Of a DNA stretch of 33,850 nt, positions 1-7,886 are shown in pieces. The stretch comes from Burkholderia sp. E7m39. Its GTDB lineage: Bacteria > Pseudomonadota > Gammaproteobacteria > Burkholderiales > Burkholderiaceae. The stretch is taken from the NCBI GenBank assembly GCA_001319865.1, contig BBSL01000089.1, forward strand, positions 1 through 33,850. Direction: 5' to 3'. A program made the position numbers and the translations under genes. The notes under the pieces were generated by a model. It did no database searches. It had not been told where the DNA came from and saw only the letters and a list, made by a program, of their open reading frames with translations. Every line of letters starts with the position of its first letter. Position 1 is the first letter of the stretch.

Positions 1-396
1 CTCGCCGCCGAGCTGCTGGTCGCGCTGAACCGTCCGCAGGAGGCGCGCAAGATCGTCGAGGACGCGCTCGCCCAGAACTGGGACGCGCGCCTGTTGCGGC
101 GTTATCCCGATACTGCGGGTGGCGACGCGCTGCCCCTGATCCAGAAGGCCGAGGCATGGCGCAAGGAGCGCCCCGAGGACGCCGATCTGATGTTCGCGCT
201 GGGGCGTCTGTGTCTGCATCAGCAGTTGTGGGGCAAGGCGCAATCGTTCCTCGAGCAGGCGTTGAAGCTCGCCGACAACGAGACCCTCAAGATCCGTTCG
301 CACCGCGCCCTCGCGCGGTTGCACGAGCAACTGGGCGATACGTCGAAGGCCAGTGAGCACTATCGCGAGAGTGCCCTCGCGATGAATATTGTTTAG
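1..396 (+). CDS. hemY: HemY-like protein, C-terminal 131 residues (5' end outside window)
   Basis: The frame is open from base 1 to a TAG at 394-396, so only the end of the gene is present. The peptide is helical and TPR-like, with segments such as LMFALGRLCLHQQLWGKAQ and RALARLHEQLGDTSKASEHY. These resemble the last repeats of proteobacterial HemY, an inner-membrane TPR protein usually encoded after hemC and hemD and linked to haem synthesis. It is not the Gram-positive HemY oxidase. The N-terminal membrane helices that would confirm the family lie upstream. A generic TPR protein is the alternative. No clear terminator follows on this strand, and the next gene converges from the minus strand. 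Confidence 0.75.
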   Translation, partial: LAAELLVALNRPQEARKIVEDALAQNWDARLLRRYPDTAGGDALPLIQKAEAWRKERPEDADLMFALGRLCLHQQLWGKAQSFLEQALKLADNETLKIRSHRALARLHEQLGDTSKASEHYRESALAMNIV

Positions 397-530
397 TTTT
401 TTGCTGTGGCGTTCGCGTTGCGCCTTTGCGGCGCGGGCGTTGCTGTAGGGTGTTTTGCGGTTTGCGGTTGCCGTTTGCGGGGGCACCGCCAATAAACCAG
501 AGACAAAAAGCGGATGCCCGCGCGAAGCAT

Positions 531-560
531 AAAAAAACGCCGCGCCGCGCCGCGCAGGCG
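531..560 (-). terminator. Rho-independent terminator of the MFS gene
   Basis: Read on the minus strand, arms CGCC-T-GCGC and GCGC-GGCG close on a 6-nt loop and are followed by seven T (531-537). It starts about 10 bases after the MFS stop codon, the expected place. Confidence 0.65.
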
Positions 561-569
561 AAAAAAGAA

Positions 570-1889
570 CTACTTATTAACGAGTCGCGCGGGCACACAA
601 ATAGCCAGCACGCCGCCGAGGATCATGAACGCTGCGAGCATGTACATGCCCGAATCGTTCGTCGACGTCGTCTGCTTCAGCCAGCCCACCGCATACGGGC
701 TCAAAAAGCCCGCCAGATTGCCGATCGAATTGATCAGCGCGATCCCCGCTGCTGCGCCCGTGCCCGCCAGGAACGCCGTCGGCAGGCTCCAGAACAGCGG
801 TAGCGTGGTGAGAATGCCCATTGTCGCAAGCGTGAGCGCGGCCATCGCGAGCGTCGTGTCGTGCGCCCAGACGACGGACAGCACGAGGCCGAGCGCGCCC
901 GCGAAGCCCGGCACGGCGACGTGCCAGCGGCGCTCGCGCGTGCGGTCGGCGCTGCGCGCGACGAACACCATCGCGATGACGGCCGCCGCGAACGGAATCG
1001 CAGACAGCAGGCCGATCATGAATGCATCCGTGACACCCGTCGACTTGATGATGGTCGGCAGCCAGAAGCTCACGCCGTAGAGGCCCATCACGAACGAAAA
1101 GTAGATCAGGCTCATCATCAGCACGCGCGGGCTCATCATCACCTTGCCGATTGCGTGGTCCTCCTTCGTCGCGTCCTCGGCGGCGATGTTGCGTTCGAGC
1201 AGTTCGCGCTCCTGCGGCGTCAGCCACTTCGCCTTCGAGATCCTGTCGTCGAGCACGACGAACACCAGAATGCCGACGATGATCGACGGGATGCCTTCGA
1301 GCAGGAACAGCCACTGCCAGCCATGCCAGCCGTTCACGCCGTTGAACGACTTCAGGATGTAGCCGGAGATCGGGCCGCCGATCACGCCCGAAATCGCGAT
1401 GGCCGTCATGAACCACGTGGTCATGCGCCCGCGTCGGTGCGATGGATACCAGTAAGTCAGATACAGGATGATGCCTGGGAAAAAGCCCGCTTCCGCGAGG
1501 CCGAGCAGAAAGCGCATCACGTAGAACATGGTGGGAGTGGTGACGAACATCGTCAGCATCGAGACGACGCCCCACGTCACCATGATCCGCGCGATCCACA
1601 CGCGCGCGCCGACGCGGTGCAGGATCACGTTGCTCGGCACCTCGAAGATGAAATAGCCGATGAAGAAAATGCCCGCACCGAAGCCGTAAACCGCATCGGA
1701 GAGGCCGAGATCGGCGCTCATGCCGAGCTTCGCGAAACCGACGTTCACGCGGTCCAGATAAGCGACCACGTAGCTGAGCATCAACAGTGGCGTCAGACGC
1801 CACGCGACTTTTCTGTAGGTCGCTTCTTCGAAAGTGGAAGGCGGCGCACCTGCGCCGGGATGGTGAAGCGGATTCGCAGGACTGGACAC
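570..1889 (-). CDS. MFS permease, anion:cation symporter (ACS) type
   Basis: This is a 439-residue, 12-helix major facilitator protein of normal length for the family. Near residues 39-54 it carries SYVVAYLDRVNVGFAK, the helix-1 signature of the ACS family, whose members import organic acids such as tartrate, galactonate, glucarate or phthalate with protons. The start is a GTG at 1887-1889, supported by GGAGA five bases upstream. The permease lies 238 bp downstream of the SDR gene on the same strand, so it may be co-transcribed with the dehydrogenases or have its own promoter in that gap. The context suggests uptake of the compound, or a precursor, oxidised by the two dehydrogenases. The exact substrate cannot be read from the sequence. 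Confidence 0.9.
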   Translation of the reverse strand: MSSPANPLHHPGAGAPPSTFEEATYRKVAWRLTPLLMLSYVVAYLDRVNVGFAKLGMSADLGLSDAVYGFGAGIFFIGYFIFEVPSNVILHRVGARVWIARIMVTWGVVSMLTMFVTTPTMFYVMRFLLGLAEAGFFPGIILYLTYWYPSHRRGRMTTWFMTAIAISGVIGGPISGYILKSFNGVNGWHGWQWLFLLEGIPSIIVGILVFVVLDDRISKAKWLTPQERELLERNIAAEDATKEDHAIGKVMMSPRVLMMSLIYFSFVMGLYGVSFWLPTIIKSTGVTDAFMIGLLSAIPFAAAVIAMVFVARSADRTRERRWHVAVPGFAGALGLVLSVVWAHDTTLAMAALTLATMGILTTLPLFWSLPTAFLAGTGAAAGIALINSIGNLAGFLSPYAVGWLKQTTSTNDSGMYMLAAFMILGGVLAICVPARLVNK

Positions 1890-2127
1890 GCTTGTCTCCT
1901 ATTGACCCGCGCTGGCGCTTTTCGGCGCTTTACGCAGGTCCTACGCAAAGCTCGTTATATGTGGAAAAGCTGTACCGCCGTTCGCGATTCTAAACTTTCA
2001 ATACGCGCTGAATAGCCGGTTGGCGTCGGGGAAAACACTGACTTTTCAAAGACTAACGCCTATTCTCGCATCTGCGCCCCCGCGCGCGCGGCCGGAGCGC
2101 ATCGCGCGAGGGGTGCCCATCTGTACG

Positions 2128-2886
2128 CTACACGCAGCGCCCGCCATCCACTTCGAGGCAGACGCCCGTGATGAACTCGGCTTCGTCCGAGGCGAGGTAG
2201 AGCGCGGCATTCGCGATGTCCTGCGGTGTCGAAAAGCGCCCGAGCGGAATGCCCGCCAGAAACTTTTGCCGGTTCTGCGGCGTGTCTTCGACGCCCATGA
2301 ACTCCGCCAGCAAGCCCGTTTCGCCGATTACCGGATTCACGCAGTTCACGCGGATGCGGTCCGGTCCGAGCTCGACGGCAAGCGCCTTGCTCGCGACGAT
2401 CACGGCGCCCTTGCTGCCGTTGTACCAGACGAGCCCGGGACGCGGCCGCACACCTGCCGTCGACGCGATGTTGACGAACACGCCGCCGCCTTGCTCACGA
2501 AAGTAAGGAACGAACTCGCGCACGCTCCAATAGATGCTCTTCACGTTGACGGCGTATACGCGGTCGAATTCGTCCTCCGTCACGTCGAGCACGGGCTTGT
2601 TGCGATGCGTGGTGCCTGCGTTGTTGACGACGATCTGTACGCTGCCGAAGTCCTCGATCGCGGCGGCGCGCAGCGCGCTCCAGTCGTCCGCGCGCGTGAC
2701 ATCGCCCGCGACGGCGATCGCCTTGCCGCCCGCCAGCGCGATCTCGCTCGCGACGCGCTCGGCCGCCGCGCCGTTCAGATCGTTGACGACGACGTTCGCG
2801 CCTTCGCGCGCATAAGTCTTCGCGATGCCTTCGCCAAAGCCCGAGCCGCCGCCTGTGACGATGGCTGTCTTGCCGGTCAACCGCAT
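2128..2886 (-). CDS. Short-chain dehydrogenase/reductase (classical SDR)
   Basis: This is a 252-residue classical SDR. TGGGSGFGEG (11-20) is the glycine-rich NAD(P) loop, NNAG (88-91) is the structural motif, and Ser142, Tyr155 and Lys159 (YNGSK) form the catalytic set. An Asp at the end of the second strand (NDLNG, residue 36) favours NAD over NADP. The protein should oxidise a secondary or primary alcohol, or reduce the matching carbonyl, in the cytoplasm. The ATG at 2886 has GGAGA four bases upstream. It follows the aldehyde dehydrogenase by only 40 bp and is almost certainly in the same operon. That pairing suggests sequential alcohol-aldehyde-acid oxidation, which is inference. Confidence 0.9.
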   Translation of the reverse strand: MRLTGKTAIVTGGGSGFGEGIAKTYAREGANVVVNDLNGAAAERVASEIALAGGKAIAVAGDVTRADDWSALRAAAIEDFGSVQIVVNNAGTTHRNKPVLDVTEDEFDRVYAVNVKSIYWSVREFVPYFREQGGGVFVNIASTAGVRPRPGLVWYNGSKGAVIVASKALAVELGPDRIRVNCVNPVIGETGLLAEFMGVEDTPQNRQKFLAGIPLGRFSTPQDIANAALYLASDEAEFITGVCLEVDGGRCV

Positions 2887-2926
2887 GATGTCTCCTGTTG
2901 TTTTAAAAACGGTTTGGATTCGTGCT

Positions 2927-4366
2927 TCAACCGTGCCTGATAGCGACGGTTTTCAGCACCGTGAAGCCATAAAGCGCTTCGAAGCCTTTCTCGCGGCCGT
3001 GTCCCGAATGCTTGACGCCGCCAAACGGCAATTCGACGCCGCCGCCCGCGCCGTAGTTATTGATGAACACCTGGCCGGAGCGCACGCGCCGCGCGATACG
3101 CATCTGCCGCGCGCCGTCGCGTGTCCATACGCCAGCGACAAGTCCATACGGTGTGCCATTGGCGAGCGCGAGCGCTTCGGCTTCGTCGGCGAAGGGCAGC
3201 GCCGCGAGCACGGGGCCGAATACTTCTTCGCGCGCAAGCCTGTGCGTGGGCGGCACGTCGCGCAGCAACGTGGGCGCCTGATAGAAGCCGCTTTCGGGCG
3301 CTTCTGCGATCACTTCGCCGTGAGCCGCCATCGCGATGCCGTCGTGCTGCGCGTCGGAGATGAAGTCCCACACGCGGCGCTGCTGCTTTGCGCTGATGAG
3401 CGGCCCGCAGTCGAGGTCCGCGTGCGCGGGGCCTACGCGCAGCGCATTGAACGCGGTGGCGAGCCGGTCGAGTAGCGGCTCGTAGATGCCGCGCTCGATC
3501 AGCACGCGGCTGCCCGCCGAGCAGGTCTGCCCGGCGTTCTGCACGATGGCGTTGACGAGCGTGGGCAGCGCGGCATCGAGGTCGGCGTCCGCGAAGACGA
3601 TCTGCGGGGACTTGCCGCCGAGTTCCAGCGTGACGGGCACGTGGTTTTCAGCGGCCATCTGCGTGACGAGCTTGCCCGTCTCGGGCGAGCCGGTGAACGA
3701 GATGTGATCGATGCCCGTGTGGCGCGCGAGCGCGGCGCCCGCTTCGTGTCCGTAGCCGGTGACGACATTGAGCGCGCCCGCGGGAAAGCCCGCTTCGGCC
3801 GCGAGTTCTGCGACGCGGAGCACCGACAGGCAGGCGTCTTCGGCGGGTTTTACGACGCATGCATTGCCGGCTGCAAGCGCAGCGCCAACGCTGCGCCCGA
3901 AGATCTGCATCGGATAGTTCCACGGCACGATATGGCCGGTGACGCCGTGCGGCTCGCGGATCGTGAAGACCGTGTAGCCGTTCTGGTAGGGCAGCGTTTC
4001 GCCGTGCAGCTTGTCGGCGGCGCCCGCATAGAACTCGAAATAGCGCGCGAGCGCGGCTGCGTCGCCGCGTGCCTGTTTGAGCGGCTTGCCCGTATCGCGT
4101 GCTTCGAGCTGCGCGAGCTCTTCGTGGCACGCGCCGACGAGCATTGACAGCCGGTACAGCAGACGCCCGCGCTCGGCGGCGCTGACGGCGCCCCACGCGC
4201 CTTCGTACGCGCGCCGCGCGGACTGCACGGCGGTGTCGATGTCGGCGCTCGTGCCGCGCGCGAGCGTGGTGAACGGCTGGCCGTCGGAGGGATCGACGAC
4301 GGGGATGGTTTCCCCGCCCGAGGCGGACGTCCATTCACCGCCGATGAAATGTTTCGCTTCTTCCAC
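2927..4366 (-). CDS. NAD(P)-dependent aldehyde dehydrogenase
   Basis: I chose the GTG at 4364-4366 because AAGGAG lies five bases upstream. The frame could extend to 4417, but that adds an unrelated N-terminus. The 479-residue product has typical ALDH length. PWN (148-150) and KPAE (173-176) bind the nucleotide, FTGS (224-227) lies in the Rossmann region, Glu248 (LELGG) is the general base and Cys282 (NAGQTCSAG) the nucleophile. LPFGGVKHSG near the end is also typical. It oxidises an aldehyde to a carboxylic acid. The style resembles betaine-aldehyde or aminobutyraldehyde dehydrogenases, but substrate cannot be assigned. It is first gene of the ALDH-SDR(-MFS) cluster. Confidence 0.93.
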   Translation of the reverse strand: MEEAKHFIGGEWTSASGGETIPVVDPSDGQPFTTLARGTSADIDTAVQSARRAYEGAWGAVSAAERGRLLYRLSMLVGACHEELAQLEARDTGKPLKQARGDAAALARYFEFYAGAADKLHGETLPYQNGYTVFTIREPHGVTGHIVPWNYPMQIFGRSVGAALAAGNACVVKPAEDACLSVLRVAELAAEAGFPAGALNVVTGYGHEAGAALARHTGIDHISFTGSPETGKLVTQMAAENHVPVTLELGGKSPQIVFADADLDAALPTLVNAIVQNAGQTCSAGSRVLIERGIYEPLLDRLATAFNALRVGPAHADLDCGPLISAKQQRRVWDFISDAQHDGIAMAAHGEVIAEAPESGFYQAPTLLRDVPPTHRLAREEVFGPVLAALPFADEAEALALANGTPYGLVAGVWTRDGARQMRIARRVRSGQVFINNYGAGGGVELPFGGVKHSGHGREKGFEALYGFTVLKTVAIRHG

Positions 4367-4679
4367 ACATGCTCCTTGCCTTGCCGGCGATAAGACTGAC
4401 AACGAAAGAGACTGCACAGACGGTCCGCGCGCTGGGCGGCGAACGGGTGCGCGCTGGCGGCGCTGGCCCCTGCGGACCGTCGCGGAACGTCAGGACGGCG
4501 CGAAGGGGCAGGACGTCGAAAGATTATCGCGCCGATCGCCGCGGGGGTGTCATCGGCCGATTGGCTATAATGGCGCATTCCGCTGTGTCCCGGGCCGGGG
4601 GCGCCGCGTCCCGCATCGTGAAGGGGCGCAGCGCGCGCCGCACGCCACGTTTCACCTTTCTTCCTGATCAGAGAGCGCC
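4367..4679. other. Divergent intergenic region between ALDH cluster and ppa
   Basis: This 313-bp gap separates divergent genes. It contains the AAGGAG ribosome site of the ALDH gene at its left edge and the extended -10 promoter described for ppa. I see no gene in it. Short open frames here are GC-rich artefacts without a ribosome-binding site. Confidence 0.6.
4566..4571 (+). promoter_or_regulatory. Sigma-70 -10 box (TATAAT) for ppa
   Basis: A perfect TATAAT lies in the context TTGGCTATAATGGC, about 108 bp before the ppa start codon. The -35 region (around 4543-4549) is poor. Confidence 0.6.
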
Positions 4680-5207
4680 ATGAGCTTCAATCACGTTCCC
4701 GCTGGTAAAGACCTTCCGCAAGACTTCAACGTCATCATCGAAATCCCGGCGCAAAGCGATCCGGTGAAATACGAAGCTGACAAGGAACTGGGCTTGCTCG
4801 TCGTCGACCGCTTCATCGGCACGGGCATGCGCTATCCGGCCAACTACGGCTTCATTCCGCAGACGCTGTCGGGCGACGGCGATCCCGTCGACGTGCTGGT
4901 GATCACGCCGTTCCCGCTGCTGGCCGGCTCCGTGGTCCGCGCGCGCGCGCTGGGCATGCTGCAAATGACGGACGAATCGGGCGTCGACGCGAAGCTGATC
5001 GCGGTGCCGCACGACAAGATCTGCCCGATGACGGCGGACCTCAAGTCGGTCGACGACGTGCCGCAATATCTGAAGGACCAGATCAAGCACTTCTTCGAGC
5101 AATACAAGGCGCTCGAAAAGGGCAAGTGGGTGAAGGTCGAAGGCTGGGCGGGCGTCGATGCCGCGCACAAGGAAATCACGGAAGGCGTCGCGAACTACAA
5201 GAAGTAA
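4680..5207 (+). CDS. ppa: Inorganic pyrophosphatase, family I
   Basis: This 175-residue soluble enzyme splits pyrophosphate to two phosphates and so drives biosynthetic reactions. The family I signature DGDPVDVL starts at residue 66, with metal-binding Asp66, Asp68 and Asp71. Upstream elements [10 protein letters not shown] and [10 protein letters not shown] are also typical. Length matches bacterial hexameric PPases. It has its own promoter candidate at 4566-4571 and a strong terminator 24 bp after the stop, so it is probably a single-gene unit, expected to be constitutive. Confidence 0.97.
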   Translation: MSFNHVPAGKDLPQDFNVIIEIPAQSDPVKYEADKELGLLVVDRFIGTGMRYPANYGFIPQTLSGDGDPVDVLVITPFPLLAGSVVRARALGMLQMTDESGVDAKLIAVPHDKICPMTADLKSVDDVPQYLKDQIKHFFEQYKALEKGKWVKVEGWAGVDAAHKEITEGVANYKK

Positions 5208-5230
5208 GCGGGTCTTGCCGGAGTGAAACG

Positions 5231-5262
5231 AAAAAAGACGCTCTTCGGAGCGTCTTTTTTTT
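5231..5262 (+). terminator. Rho-independent terminator of ppa
   Basis: GACGCTC and GAGCGTC pair around a TTCG tetraloop, flanked by six A before and eight T after. The A and T tracts extend the stem to 13 bp. Because of the flanking A tract it could also stop minus-strand transcripts. Confidence 0.95.
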
Positions 5263-5381
5263 CGCGCGTGATCGGTCGGACGGGCGCGGCTGGATCTGCA
5301 CGGCATAACCCTGCCGGATGGCCTTGCGATCGATGCCGGCATGAGCCGTTCGAGAGGCGAGCAGGCGATCCACGACTTGAG

Positions 5382-5401
5382 GCATCACGCGCGCGTGATG
5401 C
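5382..5401. repeat. Perfect 20-bp palindrome
   Basis: GCATCACGCGCGCGTGATGC is fully self-complementary with no spacer. It lies in the 284-bp convergent gap between ppa and the H-NS-like gene, about 90 bp past that gene's stop. It has no T tract, so it is not a standard terminator. It may be a protein-binding site or an mRNA 3' end hairpin. The rest of the gap shows no gene. Confidence 0.6.
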
Positions 5402-5491
5402 GCACCTCGTTGTCTTGCAGCAAGCCGCGGTTGCTCCTCCAGCCCCCCGCGGGCAATCGGATGGCTCACGCCTTCACGATCGACGACGGGG

Positions 5492-5818
5492 TTACTGCGG
5501 CTGGATATTCGCGAGGCGCGAACCGGCGAACGGGTCCTTGCTCCAATCGACTTTCGGGCGTTCCTGTCTGGCCGGCTTCACAGGCTTGTCGATGGCGAAA
5601 TGTTCCGCCGATTGCCCGGCGCTGACGGCATTGCTCAACCATTGGGGCATTGCGCCCTGACCGTCCCACGTCTCGCCGAAAGCGCTGCGAAACCGCACCG
5701 CCTTCGCGCGGCGCCGGTCTTCCGCGAGTGCGGCCGCCAGGTCGGCTGCCTTGATGCCAACCTGCGCCATGCGGCGGCGCAAATACGCAATCATGCTGTC
5801 ACGCTTTCGCTCGTCCAT
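5492..5818 (-). CDS. H-NS-like nucleoid/regulatory protein
   Basis: I start this 108-residue protein at the ATG at 5816-5818, preceded by AGGTG at good spacing. The frame extends further upstream only through unlikely sequence. The N-terminus (MDERKRDSMIAYLRRRMAQVGI) is a short helical, charged region. The middle (VRFRSAFGETWDGQGAMPQWL, residues about 47-67) resembles the H-NS C-terminal DNA-binding domain, whose hallmark is a TWxGxGxxPxWL core. The following SAEHFAI and a basic, Pro-rich tail are unlike classical H-NS. It probably binds DNA and may silence or modulate transcription. The short N-terminus leaves room for only a limited oligomerisation region. Confidence 0.7.
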   Translation of the reverse strand: MDERKRDSMIAYLRRRMAQVGIKAADLAAALAEDRRRAKAVRFRSAFGETWDGQGAMPQWLSNAVSAGQSAEHFAIDKPVKPARQERPKVDWSKDPFAGSRLANIQPQ

Positions 5819-6028
5819 TTGCTTCACCTCTTGGGGTTCTTGCCTAAGTATCGGATCACGTCGGGTATCGCATCGCGGGCGACCGGGCTGCTGGTCTGTC
5901 CGGCCGGGAACCGGCGATGCATATGCAGTGATGAAAGTATCTGTTCGGCTAAAGACGGCGTCGAGGTGCAATTCCTGAAAACACTGTTGCGCCCGATACA
6001 AAAAATGCGCGGACGTTGTTGCAGCGCG

Positions 6029-6337
6029 TCAGGATTCTTCCGAAGGCGACGGCTCGTCATCGCCGACGGAGGGCAGCACGGACTCGAGCGTGCGCGCGCC
6101 GCACGCCAGTTCCCACTTCTGCGCGGGCGCGAGTTGCTTCACGCGATACTCGGCGCGCAACGCGCTCGACCGGTCGGTTAGCTCGAACGATGCCAGCAGG
6201 CGCACCGGCTTGCGCGAGCGCGTGTAGCGCGCGCCCGTGCCGGCGCAGTGCTTGTCGAAGCGCGCGGCGACGTCGGTGGCGATGCCCGTGTAGACACTGC
6301 CGTCCGAGCATTCGATCAGATACAGGAACCACGGCAT
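6029..6337 (-). CDS. GIY-YIG domain endonuclease-like protein (YhbQ type)
   Basis: This 102-residue protein begins MPWFLYLIECSDGSVYTGIA. The first strand and the YTG element form the GIY-YIG core. The helix with Arg (AARFDKHCAGTGARYT) and the Glu-containing segment ALRAEYRVKQL complete the active site. Single-domain members of this kind (E. coli YhbQ) are small DNA-processing enzymes of poorly known role. The ATG at 6335-6337 lies seven bases after the stop of the FemAB-like gene, so the two are one transcript. The C-terminus is acidic and Ser-rich. Confidence 0.88.
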   Translation of the reverse strand: MPWFLYLIECSDGSVYTGIATDVAARFDKHCAGTGARYTRSRKPVRLLASFELTDRSSALRAEYRVKQLAPAQKWELACGARTLESVLPSVGDDEPSPSEES

Positions 6338-6344
6338 CGCGCGT

Positions 6345-7517
6345 TCAGTCTTTGAAGGGATTGTGTTCGCGCAGTTCGTCGACGTACGCGTGGATGTGAT
6401 TCTTCTCGTTGTCGAGAAAGTGCGCAACGGCGTCCGAAAACGCGGGATGCGCGAGCCAGTGCGTCGAGCGCGTGACGGTCGGCATGAAGCCGCGCGCCAT
6501 CTTGTGCTCGCCTTGCGCGCCGCCTTCGAACACGCCGAGCTTCTGCTCGATGCAGAACTCGAGCGGCTGATAGTACGCCGTCTCGAAATGCAGGCAGGGC
6601 ACGTGTTCGAGCGCGCCCCAGTAGCGGCCGTACAGCGTGCCGCCCGCGTTCGCGCCGTCGCGCTGATAAACGACGAGCGAACTCGCGATCGGCTTGCCCT
6701 CGTAGTCGGCGATCACCATCATCAGATTCTCGGGCATCGACGCCCCGATCATCCGGAAGAAGTCGAGGTTCAGATACGGACTCGAAAAGTGCTCGCGGTA
6801 TGTCTGCCGATAACACTTGCTGAAGAAGCGCCAGTCGGCGTCGCTGATGTCTTCGCCCGCCATCCGGCGAAACGTGACGCCCGCGTCGCGCACCTTGCGG
6901 CGCTCCGCGCGGATGTTCTTGCGCTTCTTCTGTTCAAGGGTCGAGAGGAACTCGTCGAAGTCGCGATAGCCTTCGTTGACCCAGTGAAACTGCACGCCTT
7001 CGCGCTGCATCATGCCGAGGTCCGTCAGCGCCTGCGCTTCGGCGTCCGTCGGAAACAGCACGTGCAGCGACGATACGTCGGCCTGCTCGGCAAAGGCGAC
7101 GAGCGTCGCGGCGAGATGGCGCAGCGCGTGCGGATCGGCTGCGAGCAGGCGCGTGCCCTGCACGGGCGTGAACGGCACGGCGCACAGCAGCTTCGGGTAA
7201 TAGGGCAGGCCGTTGCGCTTGTAGGCATCGGCCCAGGCCCAGTCGAACACGTACTCCCCGTACGAGTGGCCCTTCGCATAGACGGGCGCGGCCGCGGCGA
7301 GCTTGCCCGTGCGCGGATCGGTCAGCGTGACGAATTGCGGCGCCCAGCCCGTGTCCGCGACGGCGCATCGCGTCGCGTGCAGCGCGCTCAGAAATTCGTG
7401 GCGCAAGAATGGCGTGGGTTGCGCCTGCTGGCTGAGCAGCGCGTTCCATTCGGCAGCATCCACTTCGAGCGGCGAAGCGAGGATGCCCGCGCGGTAATCA
7501 AAACGTTCCTGGTTCAA
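6345..7517 (-). CDS. FemAB-like (DUF482) GNAT-fold acyltransferase
   Basis: This protein has 390 residues and resembles the peptidoglycan-biosynthesis-like FemAB/DUF482 group common in proteobacteria. Recognisable segments are YGEYVFDWAWADAY, YYPKLLCAVPFTPV, the basic stretch EQKKRKNIRAERRKV and the C-terminal GAQGEHKMARGFMP. The family has two GNAT folds and is thought to transfer an acyl or aminoacyl group; the substrate is unknown. No ATG is available near the N-terminus. The most likely start is the TTG at 7515-7517, with only a weak ribosome site. It precedes the GIY-YIG gene by seven bases. Confidence 0.85.
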   Translation of the reverse strand: MNQERFDYRAGILASPLEVDAAEWNALLSQQAQPTPFLRHEFLSALHATRCAVADTGWAPQFVTLTDPRTGKLAAAAPVYAKGHSYGEYVFDWAWADAYKRNGLPYYPKLLCAVPFTPVQGTRLLAADPHALRHLAATLVAFAEQADVSSLHVLFPTDAEAQALTDLGMMQREGVQFHWVNEGYRDFDEFLSTLEQKKRKNIRAERRKVRDAGVTFRRMAGEDISDADWRFFSKCYRQTYREHFSSPYLNLDFFRMIGASMPENLMMVIADYEGKPIASSLVVYQRDGANAGGTLYGRYWGALEHVPCLHFETAYYQPLEFCIEQKLGVFEGGAQGEHKMARGFMPTVTRSTHWLAHPAFSDAVAHFLDNEKNHIHAYVDELREHNPFKD

Positions 7518-7886
7518 TCTTTTCGACCGTTGGCGATCCTGCTGCCGCGCGCGGTTCGGGCGCGCGGCATGTCGGGACGGAATGAGGCTGATAGACGCGT
7601 AGTGCGCGCGTGCCGGTTCGCGTCGGCCTTGCGGCGAAGCGCGCCTTTATGTGTCGACGGCGCGATACCACGGCGCGCGGCCTCGCGCGGCGAACGGCCA
7701 TGTTAATGCAAATGCGTGCGCTCAGTGCGCGGCGTGCGCGACGTGACGGGCGAGCGCACGCGTTCGAGACCTGGAATGCGCTTACGGCTTATCATCTACG
7801 CTGATCGATAGCAGCCGTTTCGCGCGTGCTGTCCACCATTCCAATCCGTTCGATCACCGACGCACGCGCCCGAAGGAATCTCTGAC
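7518..7886. other. Divergent intergenic region, FemAB-like / nadE
   Basis: This 369-bp region must hold the promoters of both divergent units. I found the nadE ribosome site (AAGGA near 7873) but no convincing -35/-10 pair and no gene. TATCAT at about 7792 is a weak -10 candidate for nadE. Confidence 0.4.

Noticed and set aside
5176..5469. A 97-codon minus-strand frame in the ppa/H-NS gap
   Set aside because: It reads through the ppa terminator into the ppa coding end and has biased composition.
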